Program-made: the position numbers and the translations under genes
The notes under the pieces: generated by a model
Told to the model about the DNA's origin: nothing
Database searches by the model: none
What the model saw: the letters and a program-made list of their open reading frames with translations, nothing else
DNA from: Nymphaea colorata
Lineage: Eukaryota > Streptophyta > Magnoliopsida > Nymphaeales > Nymphaeaceae
DNA length: 64,000 nucleotides
Direction of reading: 5' to 3'
Assembly (NCBI RefSeq): GCF_008831285.2
Contig: NC_045139.1
Coordinates: 31,035,706-31,099,705 of the forward strand
Shown here: positions 33,986 to 44,479 of the stretch, in pieces
How the letters are laid out: each line of letters begins with the position of its first letter
Numbering within the stretch: position 1 is the stretch's first letter

Positions 33986-36345
33986 GGATTGGCCTTGGGC
34001 TATTAGATCCAGAAATGCATGAATTCACTGGAAGAAAAAAAAAACGCAAAGGCATATGTGCCAGGACATACATGACAATAAGGATGTCCAGAAAATGTGA
34101 AAAGTGCCAAATGTTTCATAAAGAGACTAGCCATTAGTCTTTGTACTTGTCCGTTGTTTTATGTACAATCCTATCATGAATTAAGGCTGGTCATTGTATT
34201 AGGAGACCACAACAATAAAGCTGTAAATTTTCTATGAACGTCAGAACTTGAAAGTTGCTGTTGCAGTTTGTTAAATCCTAGCAGAAGATCTTTTCAAGCA
34301 CTTTATCAGCAATACGTGATATGGCATTAGAAAACTAAATATACAATCTTTGACTAGCATTCCACCATTAGCAACTACCTTAACAAATCGTAGCATTTAA
34401 AAACCTCAAAACAACAAATGGAGAGGTCAAGGACAAAATGTAATAGAGAGAAAAAAAACTGGCAAAATTGTATAAATCGATAAGTAATTGAAAAAGATCA
34501 ATATTGACAGGCTTCAAAATTCGAACATGAGAGAGAGACAGAGAGAGATTGGATAATAAAGGGAAATGATAGCCACAAGGAAAAAACTACAATAAGAAAG
34601 CAGAAACTGCATCAGATTCACAAAGCTGCTGCACAGACCAGAAGCTCATCAAGTAAAATAACAACGACGAAAAAGATGGTTGCTAAAAAGCAGAGAATGC
34701 ATCAAATTCATGAGAGATGCCCAAACCTTGTAACTTCCAGGATTTATAGAATAGCCTCCTAAGTCAGTCTCCCCTCAACTTATGTTGAAGCTCCTATCCA
34801 TGTCAAGCAACTAAGAGTTTCATGCTCACCAATCACGACATAACTCAGGAACTAAATCTAAGGCAAAAAAACAAAGAAACAAAGTGTGTGGTAAACTAGA
34901 TGTTAAGGTTAAAAGTCATTTCTTCCCCAAAATATAGTGCACTCAAACCTGAGAATCTTCAAATCCATTGATCAGAATAGGAAGAGAAAATTTTCTGTTG
35001 TCTAAATCATGTCAACCAGTGTACAAATTGTGACAACCCACTCAAGTTACTATGAACCAGAAAGGAAATCCTGATAATGAACATCATTCCAATTTAAACA
35101 TCTTTAAGGCACTAATCAATAGCTTCACCCAAATTAAATGAAATCAGCATGATAAACAATGGATTCATGGTCACAATGTAGTGAGCTGCAAATGCTTTTT
35201 ACCTAGATAACCTAAAAATATATATATAAATAATAAATCTATCTATATTTGCCTCTTATACAGAAGGTATTGGCCTGCCAAAGGCACTTATATGGATTAA
35301 TTAAAAAGGACCCATGAATCCATAAGATGATCATAATTCGTATTACCTCATAAGCATTCCAAAGCTTATAAAAGTTTGTTCTCATTTGCATAACTTAAAC
35401 CTCGTAGTATCCACATATACTAGAGAAAGTCAAATTCTCTAGAAACCACATTACAAAACAACCAATGATGATCCACACGTGCATTAGGTACGTTCTGGAT
35501 ATCCCTTAGAACCTACATGGTTGAATGCATTCGCTAAACATAGGAAAATGTAAAGCTCGTTTAGTTCAGATGACAGGGATGGAATCATCATCAACAAGCA
35601 ACACAAGGACTAAGTAAAAAGAACTATCCACCAGCACTCTTCCACCACCCACATGCAGGGGAATAATTACATTTTTTTGTGGCCTCCAGCTACTAGGATG
35701 TTCCACATTTCCTGCTCTCTTACATGTCCATAGATTTAGCAGCAGTTCAGAAGTGTTTCCCAGATATTGAGTGGGCAATTGGCATCAGAATCTGAAATAG
35801 GCATTTGGGCAACCCGCATCAGCATTTGTCAATTTTCTCCTTTCCAAAACGACCAACCTTGCAAGCTCTAAGAAATAAGGTGACACGAGAGACCATTGAA
35901 CTTGCAAACTCCAGCAAAGAATTACGTAGACCAACTGTTAGTTTCCAGAATTTCCAATCTTCCAGCATGACATAGCAAATGAGATGACATAATCTATCAG
36001 TAAGAGTAGAGTGGACAGCATAAATCAAACCAATTGCCGCTTATACGCCCTCGAAAGGAAAAAATAAGTTCAAATCCCACCATGCTGAAAAAATCCCGTT
36101 TGTGAGCAGCCCTTAGCTTGACCAGTTCTATCAGTCATCTAAACAATAAAAGCCGTGAAGTGACACAGTTGTGCAACATTAATGGCCTTATTTTCAGATA
36201 CTACTTCTACCTTTCGCGGTTTTTACTCTGTTCCGGGTAGCCCTTCCCTTGCATCGCCACTTCCGAAACATGAACCATGAACTTGGCACTAGATACCAAG
36301 CTTAGTACCTGACCGTAACACCAGACCTAGCATGAGCAGTGCATC
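33986..36345. other. 3' flank of the dehydratase and AT-rich spacer
   Basis: The presumed 3' UTR includes AATAAAG near 34214, a plausible polyadenylation signal. Beyond it I see AT-rich DNA with no supported exon, RNA gene or element ends. Confidence 0.45.
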
Positions 36346-36475
36346 TCCAAAGCTAGGCCCTTAAACCACCAAAGGTTTTCTAGCCTCACAAACATGGTAT
36401 CAGCAGGGCGTCCAAAGGTAGGCCTTTAAACCACCCAAGTTTCTCATAGCCTTAAAAACAAAAGTAAGAAGAGAC
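36346..36475. repeat. 65-bp imperfect tandem duplication
   Basis: TCCAAAGCTAGGCCCTTAAA starts at 36346 and TCCAAAGGTAGGCCTTTAAA at 36411. Both are followed by CCACC(A/C)AA and a TAGCCT word, at a 65 bp period. Confidence 0.75.
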
Positions 36476-39400
36476 GCAAAGGTATTTGCAGAACCGAAAG
36501 CCTACACAGCTGACATGTTAAATTAGGCAGAAAACCAGCACTATCACATGCATCTTATCTTAACCCAGTGGGAAAGGTCAAACACCAACGTGGGTAGCAA
36601 GAGATCAAAATACATAAACCCAAAAAAGGTGCAGCACGCAAGGTTCATCTTTTAAACACGGAATCCAGAAAAATGAAGCCAGTTCAAACAAACCAACAAA
36701 CATATAAATCAAGTTGCACCAAAGCTCAGAAGAATACCATCATTCCTATCCCTAGGGAAATTGCTCAATTTTTAGTCACCAAACCTTCTGTGTCTCGCGG
36801 TGTTAATTTCCCCTGCTTGAAAAAGCTCTCTCTCTCTCTCTCTCTCTCGCGGATCCTTCTCTCGAGCTATGCATTTCCCAAATCAAACTCAGGATGACGA
36901 ATCTACTGTTTGCTCCCCACCTCCCTTAATAGAAGCTTGGCTGGTTCGCTGGAGAAGGGTTAATTCATGGTCCAAGAGCTACAAATGTCATCAGAGAGAG
37001 AGAGTCGCCTGGATGGATGTTTTATGCTCCATCTCCATCATTACCTCTCATCTCCTAGGTAGACCTCAGGAACTTGAATCCATCTACTTGGGTTCCACAA
37101 CCTAATTGGTAGCCCGAGAATACAGATCAGAGATGGTCTATGAGAGAGAAAGCGAGGGAGATATTGAAGGCCGTGAGAGTTCATCTTCGCGCCAAAAAAG
37201 GAAAAAAAGTGGAACCTGAAGCAACTCTTGTAATCTGTCCGTCTCTCAACTTCCTTTCTCCATGGTTCCCTTCACAAGAGTCTCTTCCTATTTCAACTGG
37301 CTTCTGACACCTCGTTTCAGATGCTGTGGCCTGGTGCTGCCTCGTGGATCCTCGAACAAGAATACGTGGATCCTGAAGCGCTTCTTCCGATCTCTCGCCT
37401 TCCCTTGCACCGCCACTTGTGACAGGCCTCCCTTCCATCCTACCTTCCCGCCTGATTTCTACTGTCCCGTCGCCGCGTTCTCAGCCGTTGTTCTCTCTCT
37501 CTCTGTCTCTCTCCTTCTCTACCCTTTTCCCCTCTGCCGGTCGCCGCGTTCTCGACCATTGCTCTCCCTCTCTCGCAGTCTGTCTCTTTCATAGTTGGCC
37601 GTTATCCAAAATCTTTTCATCCATCTTTTCGGAGAGAACCGGACTCGGTTTGAGTTAGCTGGATGAGTACTTTTGATCCGATTCGAATGTTTTCCATTTA
37701 AGCTCAATTTTTCTCATTAATTTGAATACGAGCCCTAACTTTTTAGGATTTTACGTAAGCCAATCCCTTGATGTACGCTATTCACTACAACCTCCAACCG
37801 GAAGATGTGAAAATTTTTTCTGTTACATGAAACATTTGGTGACTTGATTTCCATTTTATGGCATAATTTGTGTCTTTGAAATTTGAATACATTCTCCTAT
37901 AATTATTTTCATAATTTACATTATTTTATAGAAAAAACATCAAAATATAAAAAGAGAAGTAATTAAATTTTATTTTCTACTTTTTATGGCTTTTTTTTCC
38001 TGTGAAAATATTTTAATGTTAGAACGACCGCCTTTAGGCTAAATCTTGGACTTCTTTCCGTGATTTAGTAACTCGGAGCCCAAAACAAAATTCCGATTCG
38101 GGACGTCTCGCCTGGAACGGTGCGCATCTTTGTCGCACCTGTCGGCATCTGCTGAATTCGCGGAAGGGTAATGACCAGGTAGAGAACTAACTCCCGCAGT
38201 CTTAATGAGAAAGCGATCTGATCCGTTCGTTGTAGATTCATCCGACGGCTGGAAGCTCACCGTTCCATTTTACATTGTTCGTCCAACGGCAAAGATGTGG
38301 ACTGACGCAAGCTATGTGAGGGCTGTCATGACGTATTCACTCCGCAATCTTTCTTAGGTCACATTGCGGCTTATGGTGGGGTCAGGTCGCACTTGGATAA
38401 CGCTTGCCACGTAAGGGACACGTATAAACGGTTCGGACTCTGTCAGAGTTACCCGAATCAAACCCGATGTAATTTGGATTCAAATTCAGATTCCAATCCA
38501 GATCGGCATCCTATTTTTAGAACCGAGTTCAGATCTGATTAACATTAGATCCAGCATTTACGTGTAACCGGTTCGGATAATCGAATTTCAGATTGATACA
38601 GGACTCAAATTCATGGTTGATTATGGAAGAGCAGTTCAAACTTAAATCTGGGTAGTAACTTGTCCGAATTTGATAGTCTGGTTTAGATCAACAGATTCAA
38701 AATCATCTCGGCAATCAAGTATATCTGATCCACTTACTTCCTTATTGAATATATCATCATGTGCTTTGTTTTTTTTTAATGTTTACTTATGGGAAAACAT
38801 AAAACATCATATGGTCATACCCTTATACTAACAAGGTTTTGGCTTACTTTGGGATTTTAGACTCGAATGTTGCATTTACTACTGGTTTGTAGCACAAAAA
38901 TGTAATATATCTGAGCATGACAACGACCACGAGATTCAAACATCAAACTTTTTGAATGTGAACTGCCTTGCTGTCCAGTTGTATTACAACTTTTAGGCTA
39001 AAACCTAGCATTGGAAAATGGCACTAGCAGAGTCAGAATATTTTTGTTGCTAAGGACTAATAATACTTACCTTTGAAAAAATCACAAACTCTTTCAAATA
39101 GATGGTAAAATGTCAAGAAATATTAGAAGTGTCTGGTTCTCTTGGGTTTTAGGTAGAGAAATCTTGGATTTCAGGTTTGTGGATATTGCTAGAATCAATT
39201 ATTATAACTTCATTTTAGTAATGGAGCCACATATGAGTTGGTATGATCAGTTGCCTACACTAGCCCCACAAATTTTTTTCATATCTATTTTCAACTATTT
39301 ACTAGTTTTCTATAATGGTGCCCCTTTAGGAAGGAAATTTCTGAAATTACTGCCCCTTAGTGAAAATTTTCTCACTTTGCCCCTTCATTTGTTTATTATG

Positions 39401-39758
39401 AGACATTTGGTAGCATGAAAGTTGCATTATTTGAAACATAATGTTCTATTGATATCCAAATAATACAATATTGTTCTAGATGATAATACTACTCTTCTTG
39501 AAATGGCTATTTTGGATAGATGTTTTCAACAACATGTGTGGATTATAAGATTGTGTATGTCATTTAGTTAATCGAGAAGGAAGAATCTCCCCAGCAGAAC
39601 TTCAACGATGTGTTTGCTTACCAAGGATCGTAGATTAGTAGATCGAAATTTAGAGAGAAAAACTTTACATGAAAAAAAAAATCATTTATCTTATATAAAA
39701 ATTTTGAAAAATTATATTTCAGCCCTTGTTAAAAGTGTGAAACTATAATTCGGACCCC
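36476..39758. other. Gene-free spacer with CT-rich stretches
   Basis: CT/TC-rich tracts (36826-36849 and about 37490-37600) resemble plant leaders, but no conserved frame follows them on either strand. A stretch rich in GATTCGGAT/ATCCGAAT words lies at about 38450-38760 and resembles those at 4560-4715 and 13480-13760, probably a decayed dispersed element. Sequence at 39240-39760 contains GTGCCCC and TGCCCCTT words typical of old plant transposon relics. Confidence 0.45.
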
Positions 39759-40137
39759 TAGAGATGTACAACGAGCGAGCCAAGCTCGAGCTTGGCCAGC
39801 TAGAACGAACTCGACTTGAATACATACAGCTCGGCTTGAGCTTTATAAGGTGAGCACGAGCTCAAATTGCTTAACCGAGTCCGAACTCGAGCTTGACTCG
39901 TTTAAGCTCGTATTCTTTAATACATAATTTATGATTAAAGTTTTCACGTTTTTACTTAAGCCATTTTAAGTATTTGAAATTATAAAAATAAGTACTGGTG
40001 TTAAACAAGTTTAAACGAATTGAGTCCATCCAACTCGAACTAGAGTTATTAGTTAAGCTCGAATTCAACTCGTTTAACTTACGAGTCGAGCTCAACTTGA
40101 GTTTAATAGAACAAATTCAACTAGTTGAACATTTCTA
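39759..40137. mobile_element. MITE-like element with TAGAGATGTACAAC ends
   Basis: The left end TAGAGATGTACAAC and the reverse complement of the right end, TAGAAATGTTCAAC, match at 12 of 14. The interior has GAGCTCGAG/CGAGTCGAG arms like the elements at 28.2 and 29.0 kb. The 8 bp flanks (CGGACCCC and TGCCTCCT) do not match convincingly. It appears to lie within an older repeat, because the left flank (ATTTATCTTATATAAAA... TATAATTC) recurs at 62050-62125. Confidence 0.55.
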
Positions 40138-41188
40138 TGCCTCCTTATAAACAATTATTGGCTCCGCCCTTGTTGCACACTAACTAATTTTAAATTTGTT
40201 AGCTTAGCAAGCTTTGAAATTCAGAATAATTCATAGTGTGCACCAAATCCCTAGGAAAAGTTGGGGTTGGTTACGATTTGAGATCCATAAACTTTAAAAT
40301 ACAAGGATTATAAATTAATCATGTAATCTATGCATATTTTCAAACCTACATCAAGAAACCAATGAACTCTCTAACTCTCACCATACTATCAAGGAACTTT
40401 TTCTCTCACCATACAAATTTTTTAGTTCATTTTCATATATTATCATGGATTCTAGCATAAAATAATGTCCTTATTTTCTAATTAGTACTTGATTTATCGA
40501 TCACCTTCCATTTTTCATAATCTCAATCCACATCAAGGTTTGGATTTGGATTAGAGTACGTACATTTATTGACTATTGGACGTGGTATTACCAAAACAAA
40601 CTAAGAATCCAATGACATGTATGAATCATTTACATTGTTAATAAAAAAACAAAAGCTATTAAAGAAAAAAAAGCCTGAAGAATTAGCAAGAATAAGAACT
40701 ACACCTAATATTTCGTAAAAACAGTCCTACCTTTCTCACCGTTAATTAAAAAAAACAACCATTTTCTCATTAACGTAGGTTATTAATAAATTAAGCTTGC
40801 CCTTAATAAAGAAATTTTGTAGATTCATTAGTTTGTGCTTCCCTTAGCTATTTTTAATCCTATAAGATAAGTGCATGGTTAATTATATCTAAATAGCTTA
40901 TGTTCCTACCAATGTTTAAATTAATTGTGTACTTTTGTTCATTAATGTTGGAAATTTCTTAATGGAAAACCTCATCGTATTAATAAACATTTTAGAATAT
41001 CTTCTAAAAGGTAAAATGGTAAATTTTTTTTATAGATACCACAATAAAGTTTGAAAATACTCTTATAAATATTTTTTGTTAACCATAGAAAAGTTTGGGA
41101 GTGCTTTAATAGTAAGAGTGAACCTTGGCTCGAAGCAGCTGGGGCGGTTCCTTCGCAAACAAGGGTAATATGGGCACTTAAAATTTAC
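40138..41188. other. AT-rich spacer
   Basis: TGGCTCCGCCC at 40160 is a word frequent in plant transposon relics. Otherwise I see nothing coding and no delimited element. Confidence 0.45.
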
Positions 41189-41275
41189 AACGGCTATATT
41201 TCGATTTCTAAAAATTGGCTGCAAAACGCCGCTTGTGTGCGAGAACTCGTTGCTCATAACGGTCATATATCCGTT
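41189..41275 (+). promoter_or_regulatory. Cluster of three MSA-like AACGG cores
   Basis: AACGG occurs at 41189-41193 (context ACAACGGCTA) and 41258-41262 (TCATAACGGTCA). CCGTT occurs at 41271-41275 (reverse TTCAACGGAT). All lie 170-260 bp upstream of the start codon of the acidic-protein gene. Clustered AACGG cores in proximal promoters are the hallmark of MYB3R-controlled G2/M genes, so mitotic expression of the downstream gene is inferred. Confidence 0.55.
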
Positions 41276-41444
41276 GAATTCGAAAAGCTAGAAACCAGAC
41301 AAGTAGAGGCGTGCCCATTCGCCTCCTTTTAATAACACTCGTTCTCTTCCTTTTTTCCCATCTACGAGCGACGACTACTTTCCTATCGTCTTGTTCCTGC
41401 ATTTGAATCTCCGTGTCTGTCTTCTGCCTCTGCATTTCTCTATG

Positions 41445-43281
41445 ATGGAGACGCCATCCTCCACAAGACGTGTGACAAGGTCTCAGTCTGCCTCCTTGCT
41501 GAATAGCGCGTCCAAGCTTAGCAAGGGAGGAGATGGGTGCTCGAGATCAAGAAGCCACAGAGCTGATCGGCTTGCGCTTCTTGACATCACCAACGATTCG
41601 CCCATTGCCGGAGTGACGACGATCGCAGGCGAGAATAAGACGCCTTTGTCGAGAAGGAAGACCATCCCTAGAGCCGGCCCGGGCAATACGCCTTGCTCCG
41701 GTGAGACGCTTCTCCGCTGCCAAGTGAAATCGCTATTGCAGAGAGTTGAGGAAGAATCCGAGTTTCCAAAACTCGAGACCCATTACCTGCAGCTGCAGAA
41801 GCTATGTTTGGCAGGCAAATGTTTGATTTCACCGGCGGGTCTATTGGCGCCGACACCTGCGAATACACCTGAGATCTTTTGCAATCCACAGTTGGAGAAC
41901 AAATCCGTGCCGAAGGGCGAAGTGGGTCTATCTTTTTTCGCTTCTGAAGCATTTCATCTTCCTGAGGTAATCTTTCTTGCTTTCTTTGATTCTGCTGCTG
42001 AGTATGAAGAATTATTCTTAGGTTACCTTGATGCCTTTGATTTTTCTTGTTGCTTCTTGCACATCTAGTAGTAGGTGATTAGGTGGTAATAGTAATAACA
42101 ACAATAATTGGTATCGCGTATTCATTCTTGTTTTTATTTTTATTTTTATTTTTTTTTAGTTTTTTCATCTTTCTAGATAGCGACAATAGCAGGATGATAT
42201 CTTTTCTGTGCGTACGATTCTTGGCATCTGCCTTCTTTTCAGTATCGGTCTGTATTTAGGGGGGAGTCCGTGGCCAGAGCCTTTTCAATGGTTCTTCTTT
42301 TTCCCGTGGACACCAGAGCCTTTCCAATGGTTCTTCCTTTTCCCCTTAAATACATATTTATCTGGCAAAACTCTAATAATAAGACAATTTGCTCGAACTA
42401 TTTTCCTTTGTGGATTTTGAGGGTCGTTTTCCTTTAGGATTCGCTCCACCACTTGATTCTTTTGGCAATTTTTGCTGTACTTATTATATGGTTTTCTCTT
42501 AAACTTCTTCTTAGTATTTTTAGGAGAGGTTACTGGGTTTTTTCAGAGGTTTCTCAAGATATCTGGTCTGTTCTTTCCATTGGGGTTCACTTTCCTTTGT
42601 TGAACGAATGGGTTTCCAGTTTAGATTGTACTCAGTAATTCTTTTTGGAGGTTTCTTGCTAAAATTTTCTGTATTGAAATTTTTGATTAACTGCTGAAGG
42701 TACTTGATGTCCTACACGTGGAGAAGGTGAAGCCGATTGAGAGCCCAATCACCAGAGCCTTAACTTTTGATTCACCTGAAAAGTCAGAAACCGTTGCTTC
42801 TGTTAACGCTACTGCAATTGCTACCCCTTCCCTTGACTTGTCTTACCAAGAGAACTGCACTCAAGAAAAGACTGCAGACGATGACAATGCCTCAGAATGG
42901 TCTACTCATGTAAACATAAGTTCCCCACGATCCACAGCGGTAGACGAGGATGAAGATGAATTTGCAGAGGTTGAAGATAAAGAAGAAGATGCTGAGGATG
43001 AAGAAGATGAATTCGAGGAATGCAATGAGATCGATGACGATTTATGCGACGAGTTATGCAGGGAATTGAGCAAGATATGCGTGCAGGAGCCACGGGAGGG
43101 GCTTCCTCAATTCACAGGAACTCATACCAGATTCCATTACAACAGTGATGATGAGATAGAGGAGGAGGAAGTTGTAGTGGGGGCTACCTCTCCTAATGTG
43201 CTTCATCTCAAGGGCCTGCCCACTCCAAAAGGAAAACATCTGCGCTTTCCTGATGAAGAAGATGAAACATCACGAAGTTGA
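41445..43281 (+). CDS. Conserved acidic plant protein of unknown function (METPSSTRRVTRSQ type)
   Basis: Two exons, 41445-41966 and 42700-43281 (GT-AG, phase 0), give 367 residues. I chose the METPSSTRRVTRS start; an ATG one codon upstream (41442) is in frame, and a farther one at 41391 lies in the probable leader. The N-terminus is basic and Ser/Arg-rich (TRRVTRSQ, SRSRSHR), followed by the short motif RLALLDITNDSPIAGV. A conserved helical patch comes next (SGETLLRCQVKSLLQRVEEE). The second exon ends in a long acidic stretch (EDEDEFAEVEDKEEDAEDEE) and a basic or mixed C-terminus (LPTPKGKHLRFPDEEDE). From memory this resembles Arabidopsis At5g66230, which is labelled chalcone isomerase family, but nothing here looks like that enzyme. 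Nuclear location is inferred from the basic and acidic layout. Three AACGG cores upstream suggest G2/M expression. Confidence 0.8.
42274..42348 (+). repeat. 39-bp tandem duplication inside an intron
   Basis: CCAGAGCCTTTTCAATGGTT (42274) and CCAGAGCCTTTCCAATGGTT (42313) repeat at a 39 bp period within the single intron of the acidic-protein gene. Confidence 0.85.
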
Positions 43282-43425
43282 GCACTGAACCATATATAAA
43301 CTACTGGGGAGTGCCATCTTGACACTCTCTCAACTGGGGGATTAAGTGGGACTCTGCAATTCTTTCTTTCCTGCTTGGCCATTAGGTCTATTTTTTTGGC
43401 AGTCATTTCCCTTTAGCCTAACGAA

Positions 43426-43429
<4 letters not shown>

Positions 43430-43459
<30 letters not shown>
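43430..43459. repeat. (TC)n microsatellite in 3' flank
   Basis: A TC run about 150 bp past the stop of the acidic-protein gene, probably within its 3' UTR. Confidence 0.9.
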
Positions 43460-43463
<4 letters not shown>

Positions 43464-44360
43464 TGCTTTGTTGTCCTTGAAGATATGATTCTAGGAGGCA
43501 TTCTTTTTTGCTGTTTATGACTTCTTTGTGTTGGTGTTATAAACTTGGGTTTTTAATGAAGTCCCAAGTGGAAACAGTTGGTTTCATCATTATTTGCCAT
43601 TGAAGCAGCTCCTACACGTCTTCTTCTTTCTGGTTTTCTGAATGAAAACCCCCTGCATGCGTCGTAGCTTCTGTTGCAATTCTTCATACAACCAGGAGAG
43701 TGAAAAAAGGGAAACCCAGAACCCACTAAGATCCTGTGGAAAAGGAAAACCGAGAACTAATTCACTCAAATCAGGACCCCCTGGAAAAGTTTAAGATGAT
43801 CAATCAAACATAAATATAGTGTACATCTCGGACAGAAAGATGTATTTTTTTCTCAGTTTCATCATGCTTGATAGTAAAACATATTTTTTTTTATAATAAA
43901 ACATTATTATCCGGATCTGAATGCCCAAATTACTGATTTGTACGAATCCCTGACCTTTTTGGATCGCAAGTTGAATTTAGCACATCCATCCAAGTTGTTG
44001 ATTTTAATCATAGTATTAAGTTTTATAAAGTTGGTGAGAATTAGGCACCATCGAAAGGGGGGCCCCAAATGGGACATTGATTTGTATGAAAAGGATATTG
44101 GCATTTCCTTTATTTTCCGGTCTATAGGCAACCTTTCTTTTAACCAAATATATTTTACTTTTTTTGTTCGGTCAACATTGCTTTAGTGTTTGAATAACCC
44201 AAGTTTACATATTAAATTGACTCAATTGCACAAAGATAAAATATTTCAATTTAGTTTCTTCTTCATAACTTTAACTGGGTACGCTCGTTTTCTTCGTTGT
44301 TTTAGCACACCCCCACTCATGGGTGAGAGTTACCATAGCCGGATCGAACTGTCTATGTTT
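43460..44360. other. Spacer between the acidic-protein gene and NRPB6
   Basis: The left part is the likely 3' UTR of the upstream gene; the rest is AT-rich with no supported gene. Confidence 0.45.
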
Positions 44361-44395
44361 GAGACCGTCCGATCAAACAGGATCGGACGGGTCTC
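44361..44395. other. Near-perfect inverted repeat (14-bp stem) upstream of NRPB6
   Basis: GAGACCGTCCGATC (44361-44374), a six-base loop AAACAG and GATCGGACGGGTCTC (44381-44395) form a hairpin with one bulged G. It lies about 190 bp upstream of the possible leader-intron donor. It could be a protein-binding palindrome or the trace of a small inverted duplication. Confidence 0.7.
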
Positions 44396-44479
44396 AATAT
44401 GCGCGAGAACAGATCCCGCTTGTTTCTTCTTTCCTGAGTTTCCTCTCCCACCTCCTTCCCCCTTTCTTTTGCCTCTCTC

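Noticed and set aside
36388-36405. TGGTATCAGCAGGGC, resembling a retrotransposon primer-binding site
   Set aside because: No LTR pair, no gag-pol frames nearby, and the match to the usual TGGTATCAGAGC is incomplete; it lies in a small tandem duplication.
37181-37600. Possible gene start with CT-rich leader
   Set aside because: Neither strand yields a conserved frame or plausible downstream exons up to 41 kb.
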